A stretch of 64,000 bases of DNA from Maricaulis sp965228215 (GCA_965228215.1 OZ245800.1:496001-560000), one strand, 5' to 3'; positions 1 through 7,955 are shown, counted from the first letter of the stretch. Numbers and translations are program-made. The notes: generated by a model from the sequence alone, not told the origin.

Positions 1-811
1 GCGTGAAACGTGCGGACAGGCTCTGCCCGTCCGGGTCGATCTGGCTGGCGACACCGCGTCCGCCGGAGGCGAACAGGGCTTCCTGGCGGCCCGTTTCGAG
101 ATCATAGAGATAGGTCGTGGCCTGACCGTCCAGGAAGGACACATAGGTGATCTCCTGGGCGCTCGGCGAGTAGTTGGGCAGCAGCGCCATATAGGACCGG
201 TCCGTCAGGAAGGACGGGTTGGCGCCGTCCTGGTCCATGATCGCGAGCTGACGCAGCGTGTCGCCATTGCCGTCGCGGCCCTCGGACACATAGACGATGC
301 GTGTATCGAAATACCCAGCCTCACCGGTCAGGCGCTGATAGACGGCGTCGGCCACCTTGTGCGCAACGCGGCGCCAGTTCTCTGGCGCGGTCACGAATTG
401 CAGGCCCAGCATCTGGTCTTCCAGACGCGTGTCCCAGAGGCGGAAGGCGACCAGGAGACGGCCGTCGCTCTGCTCGGTCACGCGGCCCACAAGCAGCGCG
501 TCGGAATTGATCACACGCCAGTCGGCGAAGCGCGGGCGCAGATCGATATTGTCGATGTCCTCGATGTAGGCCGCCTGGTCGATCGGTGCGAAGAGACCCG
601 AGCTCGCCAGGTCATTCGTCACGACCCGCGTGATATCCGCACCGCGCTCGGCCGCACTGTCCGACGTGCCGATGAAATCCGGCAGGGCAATCGGCAGCGG
701 GTCCAGATGGCCCTGGGTCACATTGACCTCGAGCGGTTCCTGCGCGGCGGCGTGAACCGGCACGATGATGAGAAGGGCGAAAGCCGCGATAAAGTTGAAC
801 ACACGGGTCAT
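1..811 (-). CDS. tolB: Tol-Pal translocation protein TolB, N-terminal part (runs off left edge)
   Basis: Periplasmic beta-propeller protein that docks Pal and the TolA system during envelope constriction. The reading frame starts at an ATG whose complement ends at 811. It gives a signal peptide (MTRVFNFIAAFALLI..., cleavage near HAAAQE), then the TolB N-terminal domain (about residues 25-150, with the typical phrases ITRVVTNDLASSGLF and WRVINSDALLVGRV) and the first propeller blades (RIVYVSEGRDG, PNYSPSAQEITYVS). The C-terminal blades and the stop lie outside the window, so pal would be expected further left. It follows tolA by 20 bases on the same strand, completing the tolQRAB order. The identification rests on recognisable TolB phrases and operon position. 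Confidence 0.95.
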   Translation of the reverse strand, partial: MTRVFNFIAAFALLIIVPVHAAAQEPLEVNVTQGHLDPLPIALPDFIGTSDSAAERGADITRVVTNDLASSGLFAPIDQAAYIEDIDNIDLRPRFADWRVINSDALLVGRVTEQSDGRLLVAFRLWDTRLEDQMLGLQFVTAPENWRRVAHKVADAVYQRLTGEAGYFDTRIVYVSEGRDGNGDTLRQLAIMDQDGANPSFLTDRSYMALLPNYSPSAQEITYVSFLDGQATTYLYDLETGRQEALFASGGRGVASQIDPDGQSLSARFT

Positions 812-831
812 GAGCTGGTCCGTCCTTGTCG

Positions 832-1689
832 TCAGGGCGTCGAGTTATCGGGTCCGAAATTGACGCGAATAAGGCGCCATTGGTCGTATTGGGCCGGCGG
901 AAGTGGATAGGGTGCGCATTGTACGGCGGCGCGCAAGGCCCGTTCCCGGACAACCGACCGGAAGCGGTCATTCAAGTCGCGGCTGCGGGCCTCGTCGATA
1001 CGGGGCGAGCCGGAAATCGTGCCGTCGCGGTTGAGATTCATGGTGACCGTGACCACGCGTTGCTCGGGATAGGGCGCGTCGAGCGAAATCCGCCAGCAAC
1101 GCGATTGCCGGATATGCGAATTCAGCAGATCTGTCAGAGTCGCGGTCATCTCCGTACCGGCTCCGGCCGACCGGCGACGGGTCTCCGCGGTGTCCTCAGC
1201 ACGCTCTTCGCGGGCCTCGGCAACTTCGCGCTCCAGATCACCCAGCAGGTCGGCGAGCGAGTCGGTCGCGGGCACTTCGTCGCGTGTGATGCGCGAACCA
1301 GTAACGACGACCTCGTCCTCCGGCTCGGGCTCGGGTTCGGGCGTAACCGGTTCGGGATCGGGTTCCGGTTCGGTCGGCGTGATATCGATCAGTTCCGGCT
1401 CGGATTCCGGCGCGGCCGGCTCCGGCTCAACGGCAGGGACCGGCTCGGCGATCGCGTCATCGATCGTCGGCTCTTCCTCGGGAACTTCCTCGACCGGGTC
1501 TTCCTCGATCTCGGGTTCCGGTTCCGGCTCGGGCGCTGCCGCGCGGACATTGGTCACATCCGACAGGGTCACAAGCTCGACCGGCACAACGGGAGAGGCC
1601 TCGAACTCCCGCACGGCACTGGGCAGATACACTGCGCCAGCGGCAATAATGCCGACATGGATGATCAGGGATAGGGCGAGACCACGCAC
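832..1689 (-). CDS. tolA: TolA/TonB-like energy-transducing protein
   Basis: Inner-membrane protein linking the TolQR motor to TolB/Pal at the outer membrane. It is 285 residues, from a GTG start placed 9 bases after tolR. One N-terminal membrane segment (residues 4-22) is followed by a long Pro/Glu-rich periplasmic linker (about 52-125), a charged helical stretch (about 142-185) and a C-terminal TolA/TonB-fold domain (about 190-285, RVVTVTMNLNRDGTISGSP). The linker is Pro-Glu repeats, as in TonB, rather than the Ala/Lys-rich helix of enterobacterial TolA. Residues 125-138 read DEVVVTGSRITRDE, which looks like the TonB box of outer-membrane receptors. Position between tolR and tolB makes TolA the best call. 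Confidence 0.85.
   Translation of the reverse strand: MRGLALSLIIHVGIIAAGAVYLPSAVREFEASPVVPVELVTLSDVTNVRAAAPEPEPEPEIEEDPVEEVPEEEPTIDDAIAEPVPAVEPEPAAPESEPELIDITPTEPEPDPEPVTPEPEPEPEDEVVVTGSRITRDEVPATDSLADLLGDLEREVAEAREERAEDTAETRRRSAGAGTEMTATLTDLLNSHIRQSRCWRISLDAPYPEQRVVTVTMNLNRDGTISGSPRIDEARSRDLNDRFRSVVRERALRAAVQCAPYPLPPAQYDQWRLIRVNFGPDNSTP
1276..1317 (-). other. TonB-box-like motif inside the TolA linker
   Basis: These codons of tolA encode DEVVVTGSRITRDE. The VVVTGSR(I) motif is the usual N-terminal TonB box of TonB-dependent receptors in this bacterial group, where TonB clamps it. Here it sits in the periplasmic linker of the energy transducer itself. The motif is seen directly; any role is inference. 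Confidence 0.5.
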
Positions 1690-1698
1690 TTGGACGGC

Positions 1699-2136
1699 CT
1701 ATTGTTCCAGCGGATCCGTCACGAGACCCAGATTGCGGAAACCGGCAGACTCGATGTGCGCCATGACACGCGCAACATCGCCATAGGCTGCCTGGCCGTC
1801 GGCTCGGATATAGATGCGGGTTTCGTAGCCCGTATCGGCAATCGCCGTCAGACGCGGTCCCAGCTGTTCCAGCTCGACCGACGTCTCCTGGATGAAGATC
1901 TCGCCGCCGCCGGTGATGGTGATCGTCAGCGGCTCCTCGGCGGCGGACAGATTTTGCGCCTCGGTCTCCGGCAGGTCGACCTCGATACCGACAGTCAGCA
2001 GTGGTGCGGTCACCATGAAGACGATGAGCAGGACCAGCATCACGTCCACGAAGGGCGTGACATTGATTTCCGCCTTGGGATGGAAGCGACGGGCGCGGCC
2101 GCGCTTGGTGCTGGCCGTGTCGAGACTGACCGCCAT
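1699..2136 (-). CDS. tolR: Biopolymer transporter TolR
   Basis: Proton-channel subunit of the Tol motor, ExbD/TolR family, 145 residues (usual length). After a basic N-terminus (KRGRARRFHPKAEINVTPFVDV) there is one membrane segment (about 29-48, DVMLVLLIVFMVTAPLLTV) holding the conserved Asp of the channel (TPFVDVMLVLL). The C-terminal periplasmic domain (about 60-145) has the phrases ITGGGEIFIQ and YIRADGQAAYGDVARVM. It starts 2 bases after the tolQ stop and is followed by tolA after 9 bases, so the genes are translationally close in one operon. Confidence 0.95.
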   Translation of the reverse strand: MAVSLDTASTKRGRARRFHPKAEINVTPFVDVMLVLLIVFMVTAPLLTVGIEVDLPETEAQNLSAAEEPLTITITGGGEIFIQETSVELEQLGPRLTAIADTGYETRIYIRADGQAAYGDVARVMAHIESAGFRNLGLVTDPLEQ

Positions 2137-2138
2137 GA

Positions 2139-2771
2139 TCAGCCTCCCTCGCGTGCCGCCAGGGCCGAGATCTCGTCGACATAACCGTCCAGCTTGGCGC
2201 CGTAGGTGGCGAGATTGGCGGACAGCATGTTGAAGAAGACGACTGCCGGAATGGCCGCGAACAGGCCGAGTGCCGTAGCAAACAGGGCTTCGGCGATGCC
2301 CGGCGCCACCACGACCAGCGTGGCATTGCCCTGGGCTTCAATGGCGATGAAGGCGTTGATGATGCCCCAGACCGTCCCGAAAAGACCCACGAACGGCGCC
2401 GACGAGGCGATGGTGGCGAGCACGCCCAGACCCTTCTCGCAGCGGATCATTTCGCGCCCGGCTTCGGCGCCAGCCGCCATGGCAACACGGGGTCCGGGAT
2501 TATTGCCTTTCCACTCGCGCAGACCGGCCGCGAAGGTCCGGCTGAATGGTTCGCGGGGGTTCTTCGCGAATTGCTCGGCGAGCGCTTCCAGTGAGCGTCC
2601 GGACCAGAATTCGCGTTCAAATCCCTTGGCCTTGCTATGCAATCCGCGGAATTGAATCGCCTTGTCGATTGCCACTGCCCACGACCAGATCGACATGAAG
2701 GCCAGCAGGATCATCACTGCCTTCACAACCCAGTCCGCACGCAAGAACAGCTCTACGAACGTTGATTCCAT
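2139..2771 (-). CDS. tolQ: Tol motor proton-channel protein TolQ
   Basis: ExbB/TolQ-family inner-membrane protein forming the channel with TolR and energising TolA. It is 210 residues, slightly short for the family but complete. The first membrane segment lies at about 15-33 (VVKAVMILLAFMSIWSWAV). Two more follow at about 120-140 (SSAPFVGLFGTVWGIINAF) and 160-185 (EALFATALGLFAAIPAVVFF), with the conserved GLFGTVWGI signature. It is the first gene of the tol block. Its upstream side (2772-3029) faces a divergent gene, so the tol promoter probably lies there instead of upstream of ybgC as in many relatives. Confidence 0.95.
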   Translation of the reverse strand: MESTFVELFLRADWVVKAVMILLAFMSIWSWAVAIDKAIQFRGLHSKAKGFEREFWSGRSLEALAEQFAKNPREPFSRTFAAGLREWKGNNPGPRVAMAAGAEAGREMIRCEKGLGVLATIASSAPFVGLFGTVWGIINAFIAIEAQGNATLVVVAPGIAEALFATALGLFAAIPAVVFFNMLSANLATYGAKLDGYVDEISALAAREGG

Positions 2772-3029
2772 AACTCACACCCTTCGCTGCAGCCGGCCGC
2801 CCTGTCGGACGGAGCACCAGACGCGTCTTTCACAAATCATGCCGTGTGCCCGATCCCCAATCGCACACCGATCCACCCTCGCTATGACGGCGGATTACGG
2901 CAAATTTCGGGAGGTGATAGCACATCCGGAGCCGGCACATGCAGACCCCTATCGCAGAAGACGAGAAGTTTAAGCCTTTGCTCACCTAGTTGGCGAGAAA
3001 ATGAGCCCGAAAGGCAGGTGATTCACCCG

Positions 3030-3611
3030 ATGCAGGATCTCCGCGGACTGACCGCCGTCATCGCCGTCGACCGGAACGCCATGGGCGAGACCCTGAGAGA
3101 GGCCCTGGTCGGCTGCAACATGAAAGTGCCGATGCTGACCGAGAGCATCGATGCTGCATTGGTCGCCTGCGAAACGCATCAGCCCGACGTGTTGATGATC
3201 AGCTTCGTCTTTAATGGGAAACCCGCGCTGGAACTCATGCGCGCGGTCCGTCGCGCCAAGGGCGGCGTGGGTCGGATCAATCCGCATCTGCCGATCGTCA
3301 TCACGTCCAATGCGCCATCACCGAAACAGGTGAAGGCCTGCATAGCCGCCGGCGCGCACGAATTCCTCGCCTTGCCGGCCTCGCGGGACAATTTGACCAC
3401 TATTCTCGGCCGCGCCGTGAGCGGCAGCCGGAAATGGATCACGTCAGAGCGCTATTCCGGTCCGGACCGGCGACGCCAGACCGTCGCCAAACTCCCCTTC
3501 CCCGACCGGCGCAAGCCCGAAACGGACGCACCGGCCGCAACGCCGGACAGCGCTGCACAGCGGGGCGACGCCGCCGATGATGGCGCCCAGGATGATTCCC
3601 ATCTGATCTAG
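3030..3611 (+). CDS. Degenerate receiver-like protein with GPDRRR tail
   Basis: About 193 residues from the ATG at 3030; a GTG four codons earlier (3018) is an alternative start. Residues 8-130 have the alternating pattern of a CheY-type receiver (TAVIAVDRNAMGETLREAL, QPDVLMISFVFNGKPALELMRAVR, HLPIVITSN, AAGAHEFLALPASRDNL). The usual phospho-acceptor Asp is replaced: the beta-3 strand ends MISF instead of xxLD. The tail carries SGPDRRRQ and FPDRRK, short basic motifs often seen after receiver domains in alphaproteobacteria, then a disordered Ala/Asp-rich end. No output domain is seen. It is transcribed away from tolQ and interrupts the usual ybgC-tolQ order. Role unknown; probably a phosphorylation-independent adaptor. 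Confidence 0.7.
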   Translation: MQDLRGLTAVIAVDRNAMGETLREALVGCNMKVPMLTESIDAALVACETHQPDVLMISFVFNGKPALELMRAVRRAKGGVGRINPHLPIVITSNAPSPKQVKACIAAGAHEFLALPASRDNLTTILGRAVSGSRKWITSERYSGPDRRRQTVAKLPFPDRRKPETDAPAATPDSAAQRGDAADDGAQDDSHLI

Positions 3612-3629
3612 AATTCCGGTCGACTGCGC

Positions 3630-4265
3630 TCAGCAGTCATTATCCGCGAGCTCGTAGCGATCGACTTCCTGCACCGCATCCCAGTGCTCGACGATATTGC
3701 CGTAGGCCATGCGGAAGATGTTGCAGATCCGGTAGCTGCGACCCGCGAAACTGTTCTGCGAGAAGATCGCGACGAAATTGCCGTTTGCGACCGGCAGGAC
3801 CTGGCCATGGAAGCGCAGCGGATCGGGATGGTTGAACCGGCCTTCCAGCAGGCGTTCAAACCCGTCGCGACCAAATCCGGCCTCCGGATGGTGAGAGGTG
3901 AACTCACCCCACGGGATATGGTCATCGATCCGGTCGAGCCGGCCCTCGATCAACACCGTGCGGTGAAAGTCCATCGCCCGTGCGCGATTGCGTTCTGTGA
4001 GTTCATGCTGGACCGAATTGCGCGGCCCGGTGGCGATCGTACGGGCACATTGCACCGACGTCCGCAGGGGTGATGTGATCTGCCGGATGACACGGCCGCC
4101 GCCGTCCGGCTCATTGCGGATCAGGCTGACCGTGACGAAGGTATTCTCGTGAGGTTGTGCCATCTGCACGGATTGCACGAACGTATCCGCCCCGTCCTGG
4201 AAACAGCGGATAATCTCGAAGTTCAGCGGTCTCGTCCCGCCTGGATCTACGCGATCTAACTTCAC
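3630..4265 (-). CDS. SnoaL/NTF2-fold protein (start uncertain)
   Basis: The C-terminal 120 residues form a clear SnoaL-like NTF2-fold domain: ARAMDFHRTVLIEGRLD, PWGEFTSHHPEAGFGRDG, then FRMAYGNIVEHWDAVQEV, the hallmark end of the SnoaL-like aldol-condensing family (COG4922 type). About 70 residues before it (FEIIRCFQDGADTFVQSVQ, VSLIRNEPDGGGRVIRQ) resemble the second half of another such domain, so a degenerate tandem duplication is possible. The open frame continues upstream into the 3' end of ybgC in another frame. I chose a GTG at 4265 because nothing upstream looks like protein, but no convincing ribosome site is visible. No substrate can be assigned. Confidence 0.55.
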   Translation of the reverse strand: MKLDRVDPGGTRPLNFEIIRCFQDGADTFVQSVQMAQPHENTFVTVSLIRNEPDGGGRVIRQITSPLRTSVQCARTIATGPRNSVQHELTERNRARAMDFHRTVLIEGRLDRIDDHIPWGEFTSHHPEAGFGRDGFERLLEGRFNHPDPLRFHGQVLPVANGNFVAIFSQNSFAGRSYRICNIFRMAYGNIVEHWDAVQEVDRYELADNDC

Positions 4266-4434
4266 GTCTATTTGTCCGTACCAACGCTCAATCCTGAACC
4301 CTAGCTCAGTTTTGAACTCCCCTCCAGCACGCGCAACCTCAGGGTCGCGCAGCACCCCCTGGCTACCGCGGCACAACCGCGGCAGACCTGCTTGTACGGA
4401 TGGAGCGGCGTGTTTCCGTCGCGCAGCCGGAAAT

Positions 4435-4923
4435 TTATCCGCCGGCCTCTTCGCGCGCCTGGATATGCCGGGCCCAGGCCTCGCGCATCCAGACCGGCGG
4501 GCGCTTGGCACGACCCTGTCCGTCGATGCAGACCGCCTGGACTTCGGCGGACGCGATGAGGTCCTCACCACGATAGAGATACTGGTCGAGCATCAGGCGG
4601 GCGCCTTTTTGCGGCCGGTAGTGCGTCTCCACCACCAGGGCGTCGTCGACCCGGGCCGCCAGCACAAACTCGATATTCATGCGCCGCACGGCAAACGCGA
4701 TCGGGTCGTCCTGCTCGGCGAGCTCGGAATGATGGATGCCCAAGCAGCGCAGGCTGTCCGTCCGGCCGCGTTCGAAGAAATGCAGATAGCGCGCATGGTA
4801 GACGACGCCGGAAAAATCCGTGTCCTCGTAATAGATCCTGACCGGCAGGCGGTGCACACCATCGGTGCCGAAAACGCCGGAGGTCGGGAGCAGTTCGCCG
4901 TTATCGGTGGAGATTTTTGTCAT
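4435..4923 (-). CDS. ybgC: Acyl-CoA thioesterase YbgC, hotdog fold
   Basis: Tol-associated hotdog-fold thioesterase, 162 residues from the ATG at 4923; an ATG 11 codons earlier (4956) is possible. The family signature is complete: PVRIYYEDTDFSGVVYHARYL includes the catalytic Asp region of 4-hydroxybenzoyl-CoA thioesterases, followed by FFERGRTDSLR and later VETHYRPQKGARLMLDQ. It acts on short-chain acyl-CoA or acyl-ACP thioesters near the inner membrane. It follows ruvB by about 100 bases. In related genomes it directly precedes tolQ; here two extra genes intervene. Confidence 0.92.
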   Translation of the reverse strand: MTKISTDNGELLPTSGVFGTDGVHRLPVRIYYEDTDFSGVVYHARYLHFFERGRTDSLRCLGIHHSELAEQDDPIAFAVRRMNIEFVLAARVDDALVVETHYRPQKGARLMLDQYLYRGEDLIASAEVQAVCIDGQGRAKRPPVWMREAWARHIQAREEAGG

Positions 4924-5003
4924 GTCATCTTCGTGGACAATTCTGGCGTGGAACATTCTGGCAGACAGGCGCGAAGTCCTAGCATCGCAAGACGCGATTG
5001 CGC

Positions 5004-5037
5004 AGCCCTATTTCCCGAACAGCCCTATTTCCCGAAC
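5004..5037. repeat. 17-bp perfect tandem duplication at the 3' end of ruvB
   Basis: The 17-base unit AGCCCTATTTCCCGAAC occurs twice back to back (5004-5020 and 5021-5037). The second copy encodes the last RuvB residues and its stop; the first lies just past the stop. It looks like a slippage duplication that copied the stop-codon region. Confidence 0.9.
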
Positions 5038-6074
5038 AGGCCGTTCTGCCCCTCTCCGCTCCGCGGCGGAGCCAGGCCGAGATGTTCCCAGGCCCGTGGC
5101 GCCGCCAGACGGCCTCGCGGCGTCCGCTGGATGAAACCCTGCTGGATCAGGAAGGGCTCGACCACGTCCTCGAGCGCGTCCCGCGCCTCGGCGAGCGCGG
5201 CCGCCAGGGTCTCGACACCCACAGGTCCACCGGCGAAGCTTTCCGTAAGGGCCCGCAGATATCGCCGGTCGAGACTGTCCAGGCCGATTGCGTCGACTTC
5301 CAACCTTTTCAGGGCGCGATCAGCAACGGGCGCAGAAATCTCCGACGCGTTTTCGGCCTCGGCAAAATCCCGGACGCGGCGAAGGAGACGGCCAGCCACC
5401 CGCGGTGTTCCCCGGGCGCGCCGGGCAATCTCGCGGGCTCCGTCGGCGGTGGCATTGATGCCGAACTTGGCCGCATTGCGCGCAACGATCGAACCGAGCT
5501 CGTCTTCCTCGTAGAATTCCAGACGTACCGGAACCCCGAAACGGTCGCGCAGCGGCGTCGCCAGCAGGCCGGCGCGTGTTGTCGCGCCGACGAGAGTGAA
5601 GGGCGGCAGGTCGATCCGCACGGTCCGGGCCGCGGGGCCCTCACCGATCACCAGGTCCAGGCAGTAATCCTCCATCGCCGGGTAGAGGATTTCCTCAACG
5701 GCGGGCGCCAACCGGTGGATCTCGTCGATGAAGAGAACATCGCGCGGTTCCAGATTGGTGAGGATGGCGGCGAGATCGCCGGCCTTTGCGATCACCGGGC
5801 CGGACGTTGCCCGGAATCCGACACCAAGCTCACGCGCCACGATCTGCGCCAGCGTCGTCTTGCCGAGGCCCGGCGGGCCGGACAGCAGGACATGGTCCAG
5901 CGCTTCCTCGCGGCGTCGCGCCGCCTCCACGAAAACTTTCAGGTTCGCGATGGCCGCCTTCTGGCCGACAAAGTCGGAGAAGGACAAGGGACGCAGAGCC
6001 TTGTCCTTGCCGTCCCCAGCCTGGGCCGCCTGGTCTACCAGCCTGTCGTCATATGTATCGCCGAGATCCGTCAT
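5025..6074 (-). CDS. ruvB: Holliday junction branch-migration helicase RuvB
   Basis: Hexameric AAA+ motor that drives branch migration with RuvA. Length 349 residues is normal. Visible motifs are LRPLSFSDFVGQ at the N-terminus, Walker A GPPGLGKTT (about 66-74), Walker B VLFIDEIHRL, sensor 1 VGATTRAG, the arginine-finger region LRDRFG, and the C-terminal winged helix (DSLDRRYLRALTESFAGGPVGVETLA, IQQGFIQRTPRGRL). It ends in LFGK at a 17-bp tandem duplication. It lies 49 bases after ruvA and probably shares its transcript with ruvC, ruvA and ybgC. Confidence 0.98.
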   Translation of the reverse strand: MTDLGDTYDDRLVDQAAQAGDGKDKALRPLSFSDFVGQKAAIANLKVFVEAARRREEALDHVLLSGPPGLGKTTLAQIVARELGVGFRATSGPVIAKAGDLAAILTNLEPRDVLFIDEIHRLAPAVEEILYPAMEDYCLDLVIGEGPAARTVRIDLPPFTLVGATTRAGLLATPLRDRFGVPVRLEFYEEDELGSIVARNAAKFGINATADGAREIARRARGTPRVAGRLLRRVRDFAEAENASEISAPVADRALKRLEVDAIGLDSLDRRYLRALTESFAGGPVGVETLAAALAEARDALEDVVEPFLIQQGFIQRTPRGRLAAPRAWEHLGLAPPRSGEGQNGLFGK

Positions 6075-6123
6075 GCGAGTCCGGGTCTAGCCTGATCCGC
6101 GGCGCGGGGTCCATCGGGCCGCG

Positions 6124-6771
6124 TCACGGCATCAATTCCTTCAATGAGAGGCGAATGACATCGCCCAGTTCGGCGTCCGCGCCCGTCTCGCGCAATGTCG
6201 TCGCCACGGCCTGTCGCGCGAGATTTTCCGGATAGCCGAGATTGAGCAACGCCGAGACGGCATCCTCCCGAGAATTGATATCCGCCGCGGCCGGCGTCTC
6301 GTCCGGAGCCGATGTCGCGGCGGGTTCACCGGCTTCGTGCGCCGGCAGTCCGATCGAGAAACTCCGTCCCGACGGCGGCGTCTTGTCCTTCAGCTCGCTG
6401 GCGATGCGCGTGGCCAGTTTGGGACCGACGCCCTTGGCCCGGGCGAAGGTCGACTTGTCCCCGAGCGCGGCGGCATTGGCGATCTCGCTGACCGGCACGG
6501 CGTCGAGGATGGCGAAAGCGGCCTTGGCCCCAACGCCCTGGACGCTCTGCAGGTGAACAAACCAGGCGCGCTCGATCTCCTCGAGAAAACCGAACAGCCG
6601 GAATTGGTCCTCGCGGACATAGGTCTCGATATGCAGACGCGTCGAGGCGCCCGGTTCCAGCCGGGACAGGGTGTGCGACCCGGCTCCGACGAGATAGCCC
6701 ACTCCATTCACATCCAGCACCAGCTCGTCTCCGCCGACGGCCTCGACCACGCCTTTCAACATGCCGATCAT
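6124..6771 (-). CDS. ruvA: Holliday junction-binding protein RuvA
   Basis: Tetrameric junction-binding partner of RuvB, 215 residues (usual about 200). The OB-fold domain I opens the protein (MIGMLKGVVEAVGGDELVLDVNGVGYLV). Tandem helix-hairpin-helix motifs follow (about 70-130: LQSVQGVGAKAAFAILDAV, AKGVGPKLATRIASELKDK). After an acidic linker, domain III (about 165-215, EDAVSALLNLGYPENLARQAV) contacts RuvB. The start codon overlaps the ruvC stop by four bases, which suggests coupled translation. Confidence 0.98.
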   Translation of the reverse strand: MIGMLKGVVEAVGGDELVLDVNGVGYLVGAGSHTLSRLEPGASTRLHIETYVREDQFRLFGFLEEIERAWFVHLQSVQGVGAKAAFAILDAVPVSEIANAAALGDKSTFARAKGVGPKLATRIASELKDKTPPSGRSFSIGLPAHEAGEPAATSAPDETPAAADINSREDAVSALLNLGYPENLARQAVATTLRETGADAELGDVIRLSLKELMP

Positions 6772-7265
6772 GCGGCGCTCCCGATATTATGCATGTTGCG
6801 ATGATGGGCGTGGCAGATGGCGATCGCGAGCGCGTCCGCGGCATCGGCTTTCGCCTTCGTTCCCGGCAGCAAAACACCAATCATGGCCGCGATCTGGTCC
6901 TTGTCGGCCGCGCCTGTACCCACCACGGATTTCTTGATCAGCCGGGCGGCATATTCGGCAACTGGAAGTCCGGCCTGGGCCGGAGCCAGCAATGCGGCCG
7001 CCCGGGCATGGCCCAGCTTGAGCGCCGAAGACGCGTTGCTCGCCATGAAGGTCTCCTCGATCGCCGCCTCGTGAGGCCGATGCTCGGCGACCAATTCCTG
7101 GACCGCATCGAAGATATGATTGAGCCGGTGCGATAGGGCCTGGTTGGTCGGAGCCGCGATCGTGCCGAACGCGACAGCGCTCAGGCGCGTGCCGGTCACG
7201 TCAATGACGCCCCACCCTGTCCGGCGCAAGCCCGGATCAATCCCGAGAATTCGAATCGTTGCCAT
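6768..7265 (-). CDS. ruvC: Holliday junction endonuclease RuvC
   Basis: Resolvase with an RNase H fold that cleaves junctions symmetrically. About 165 residues from the second of two adjacent ATG codons (7265; the first is 7268). The first catalytic Asp is in RILGIDPGLRRTGWGVI, the catalytic Glu in AAIEETFMA, and the final Asp pair in KADAADALAIAICHAHH. It is the first gene of ruvC-ruvA-ruvB-ybgC. The usual upstream partner yebC lies about 10 kb away in this window. Confidence 0.98.
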   Translation of the reverse strand: MATIRILGIDPGLRRTGWGVIDVTGTRLSAVAFGTIAAPTNQALSHRLNHIFDAVQELVAEHRPHEAAIEETFMASNASSALKLGHARAAALLAPAQAGLPVAEYAARLIKKSVVGTGAADKDQIAAMIGVLLPGTKAKADAADALAIAICHAHHRNMHNIGSAA

Positions 7266-7566
7266 CATGAATCCACTCTGCCCCAGCGAAATAGCATTGT
7301 CGCCAGTTTGGGAACAAGACGTGAACGAAAAATTGAAGAACTCAACCGCAGCGGGACTTAGTGAACAAATTGCGAATGATTATCGGTCTCACAGCTCTTG
7401 AGATCGACTCGCAAACAATGCTCCAGATCATTGTTTTCAAACAAAATTATTATGATGGGTTTTGTTTGACCACACTCGCTTCTTACGAGTAGAGTTGCGG
7501 GCAGGGAGGCGCACAGATCTGCGGTGACGAGCATCGCAGTCTGGCCAAGCACTGGGGAGAGTTTCC
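7266..7566. other. AT-rich intergenic region between ruvC and the first repeat-protein gene
   Basis: About 300 bases separate the divergently read ruvC and the Tat repeat-protein gene. The middle (about 7420-7470) is clearly AT-richer than its surroundings and should hold promoters for both sides. I could not settle on a -35/-10 pair with acceptable spacing. The right end contains the ribosome site GGGGAG just before the start at 7567. No small gene or RNA was recognised. Confidence 0.5.
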
Positions 7567-7902
7567 ATGGCCAAAAAAGGCAAGATGAGCCGTCGCTCAT
7601 TCATGACACGCGTTGCAGGCGGTACGGTCGTTGCGGCCGGTGTCGGCACTGCGGCGACCGCTGCAATCATGCAGCGTTACGCTGATGCTGATCCGTCGGA
7701 TGGTGTCGCACGAACCGGAATCACCGATTCCGACCCGAATGACATGGCTTATCATGGTACCGGCCGTACGGGTCTGACCGACAGCGATGGCGGTGCTTGC
7801 GCCGACAGCGCAGGTTACGGCCGCGGCAATACCGGCATGACCGACAGCGATGGCGGATCCTGCGCCGATCCGGGCGGCCGCGGACGCGGTCCGAGCCGCT
7901 AA
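7567..7902 (+). CDS. Tat-exported TDSD-repeat protein A (3 units)
   Basis: 111 residues; start fixed by GGGGAG seven bases upstream. The N-terminus is a twin-arginine signal (MAKKGKMSRRSFMTRVAGG followed by an Ala/Val/Gly hydrophobic stretch to about residue 34). The rest is three units beginning at residue 52: ITDSDPNDMAYHGTGRTG, then LTDSDGGACADSAGYGRG, then MTDSDGGSCADPGGRGRG. The residue that is Tyr in most units of the sister genes is Cys in the last two. First and shortest of three tandem paralogues, with its own terminator. No known family recognised. The Tat signal implies export of a folded or already modified protein. Confidence 0.85.
   Translation: MAKKGKMSRRSFMTRVAGGTVVAAGVGTAATAAIMQRYADADPSDGVARTGITDSDPNDMAYHGTGRTGLTDSDGGACADSAGYGRGNTGMTDSDGGSCADPGGRGRGPSR
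7720..7899 (+). repeat. Three TDSD coding repeats in protein A
   Basis: Three units of 18-21 codons, each opening with hydrophobic-TDSD. The first is a divergent PND-type unit; the others follow TDSD-G-G-x-C-A-D-x-x-G-x-G-R-G. Confidence 0.8.
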
Positions 7903-7917
7903 GGTCTAACGGCTTAG

Positions 7918-7955
7918 AGAGCATCGGTGACAAGCCGATGCTCTTTTTCGTTTTC
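7918..7955 (+). terminator. Rho-independent terminator after repeat protein A
   Basis: AGAGCATCGG (7918-7927) pairs perfectly with CCGATGCTCT (7935-7944) across a seven-base loop and is followed by a T-rich tract. It separates protein A from protein B transcriptionally, so B probably has its own promoter in the short gap that follows. Confidence 0.9.

Noticed and set aside
826..1674. 282-codon plus-strand frame over tolA
   Set aside because: Antisense of the Pro/Glu-rich linker; no ribosome site or family.
4266..4434. tRNA or small RNA between ybgC and the NTF2-fold gene
   Set aside because: GC-rich and foldable, but no cloverleaf, anticodon arm or T-loop pattern could be assembled.
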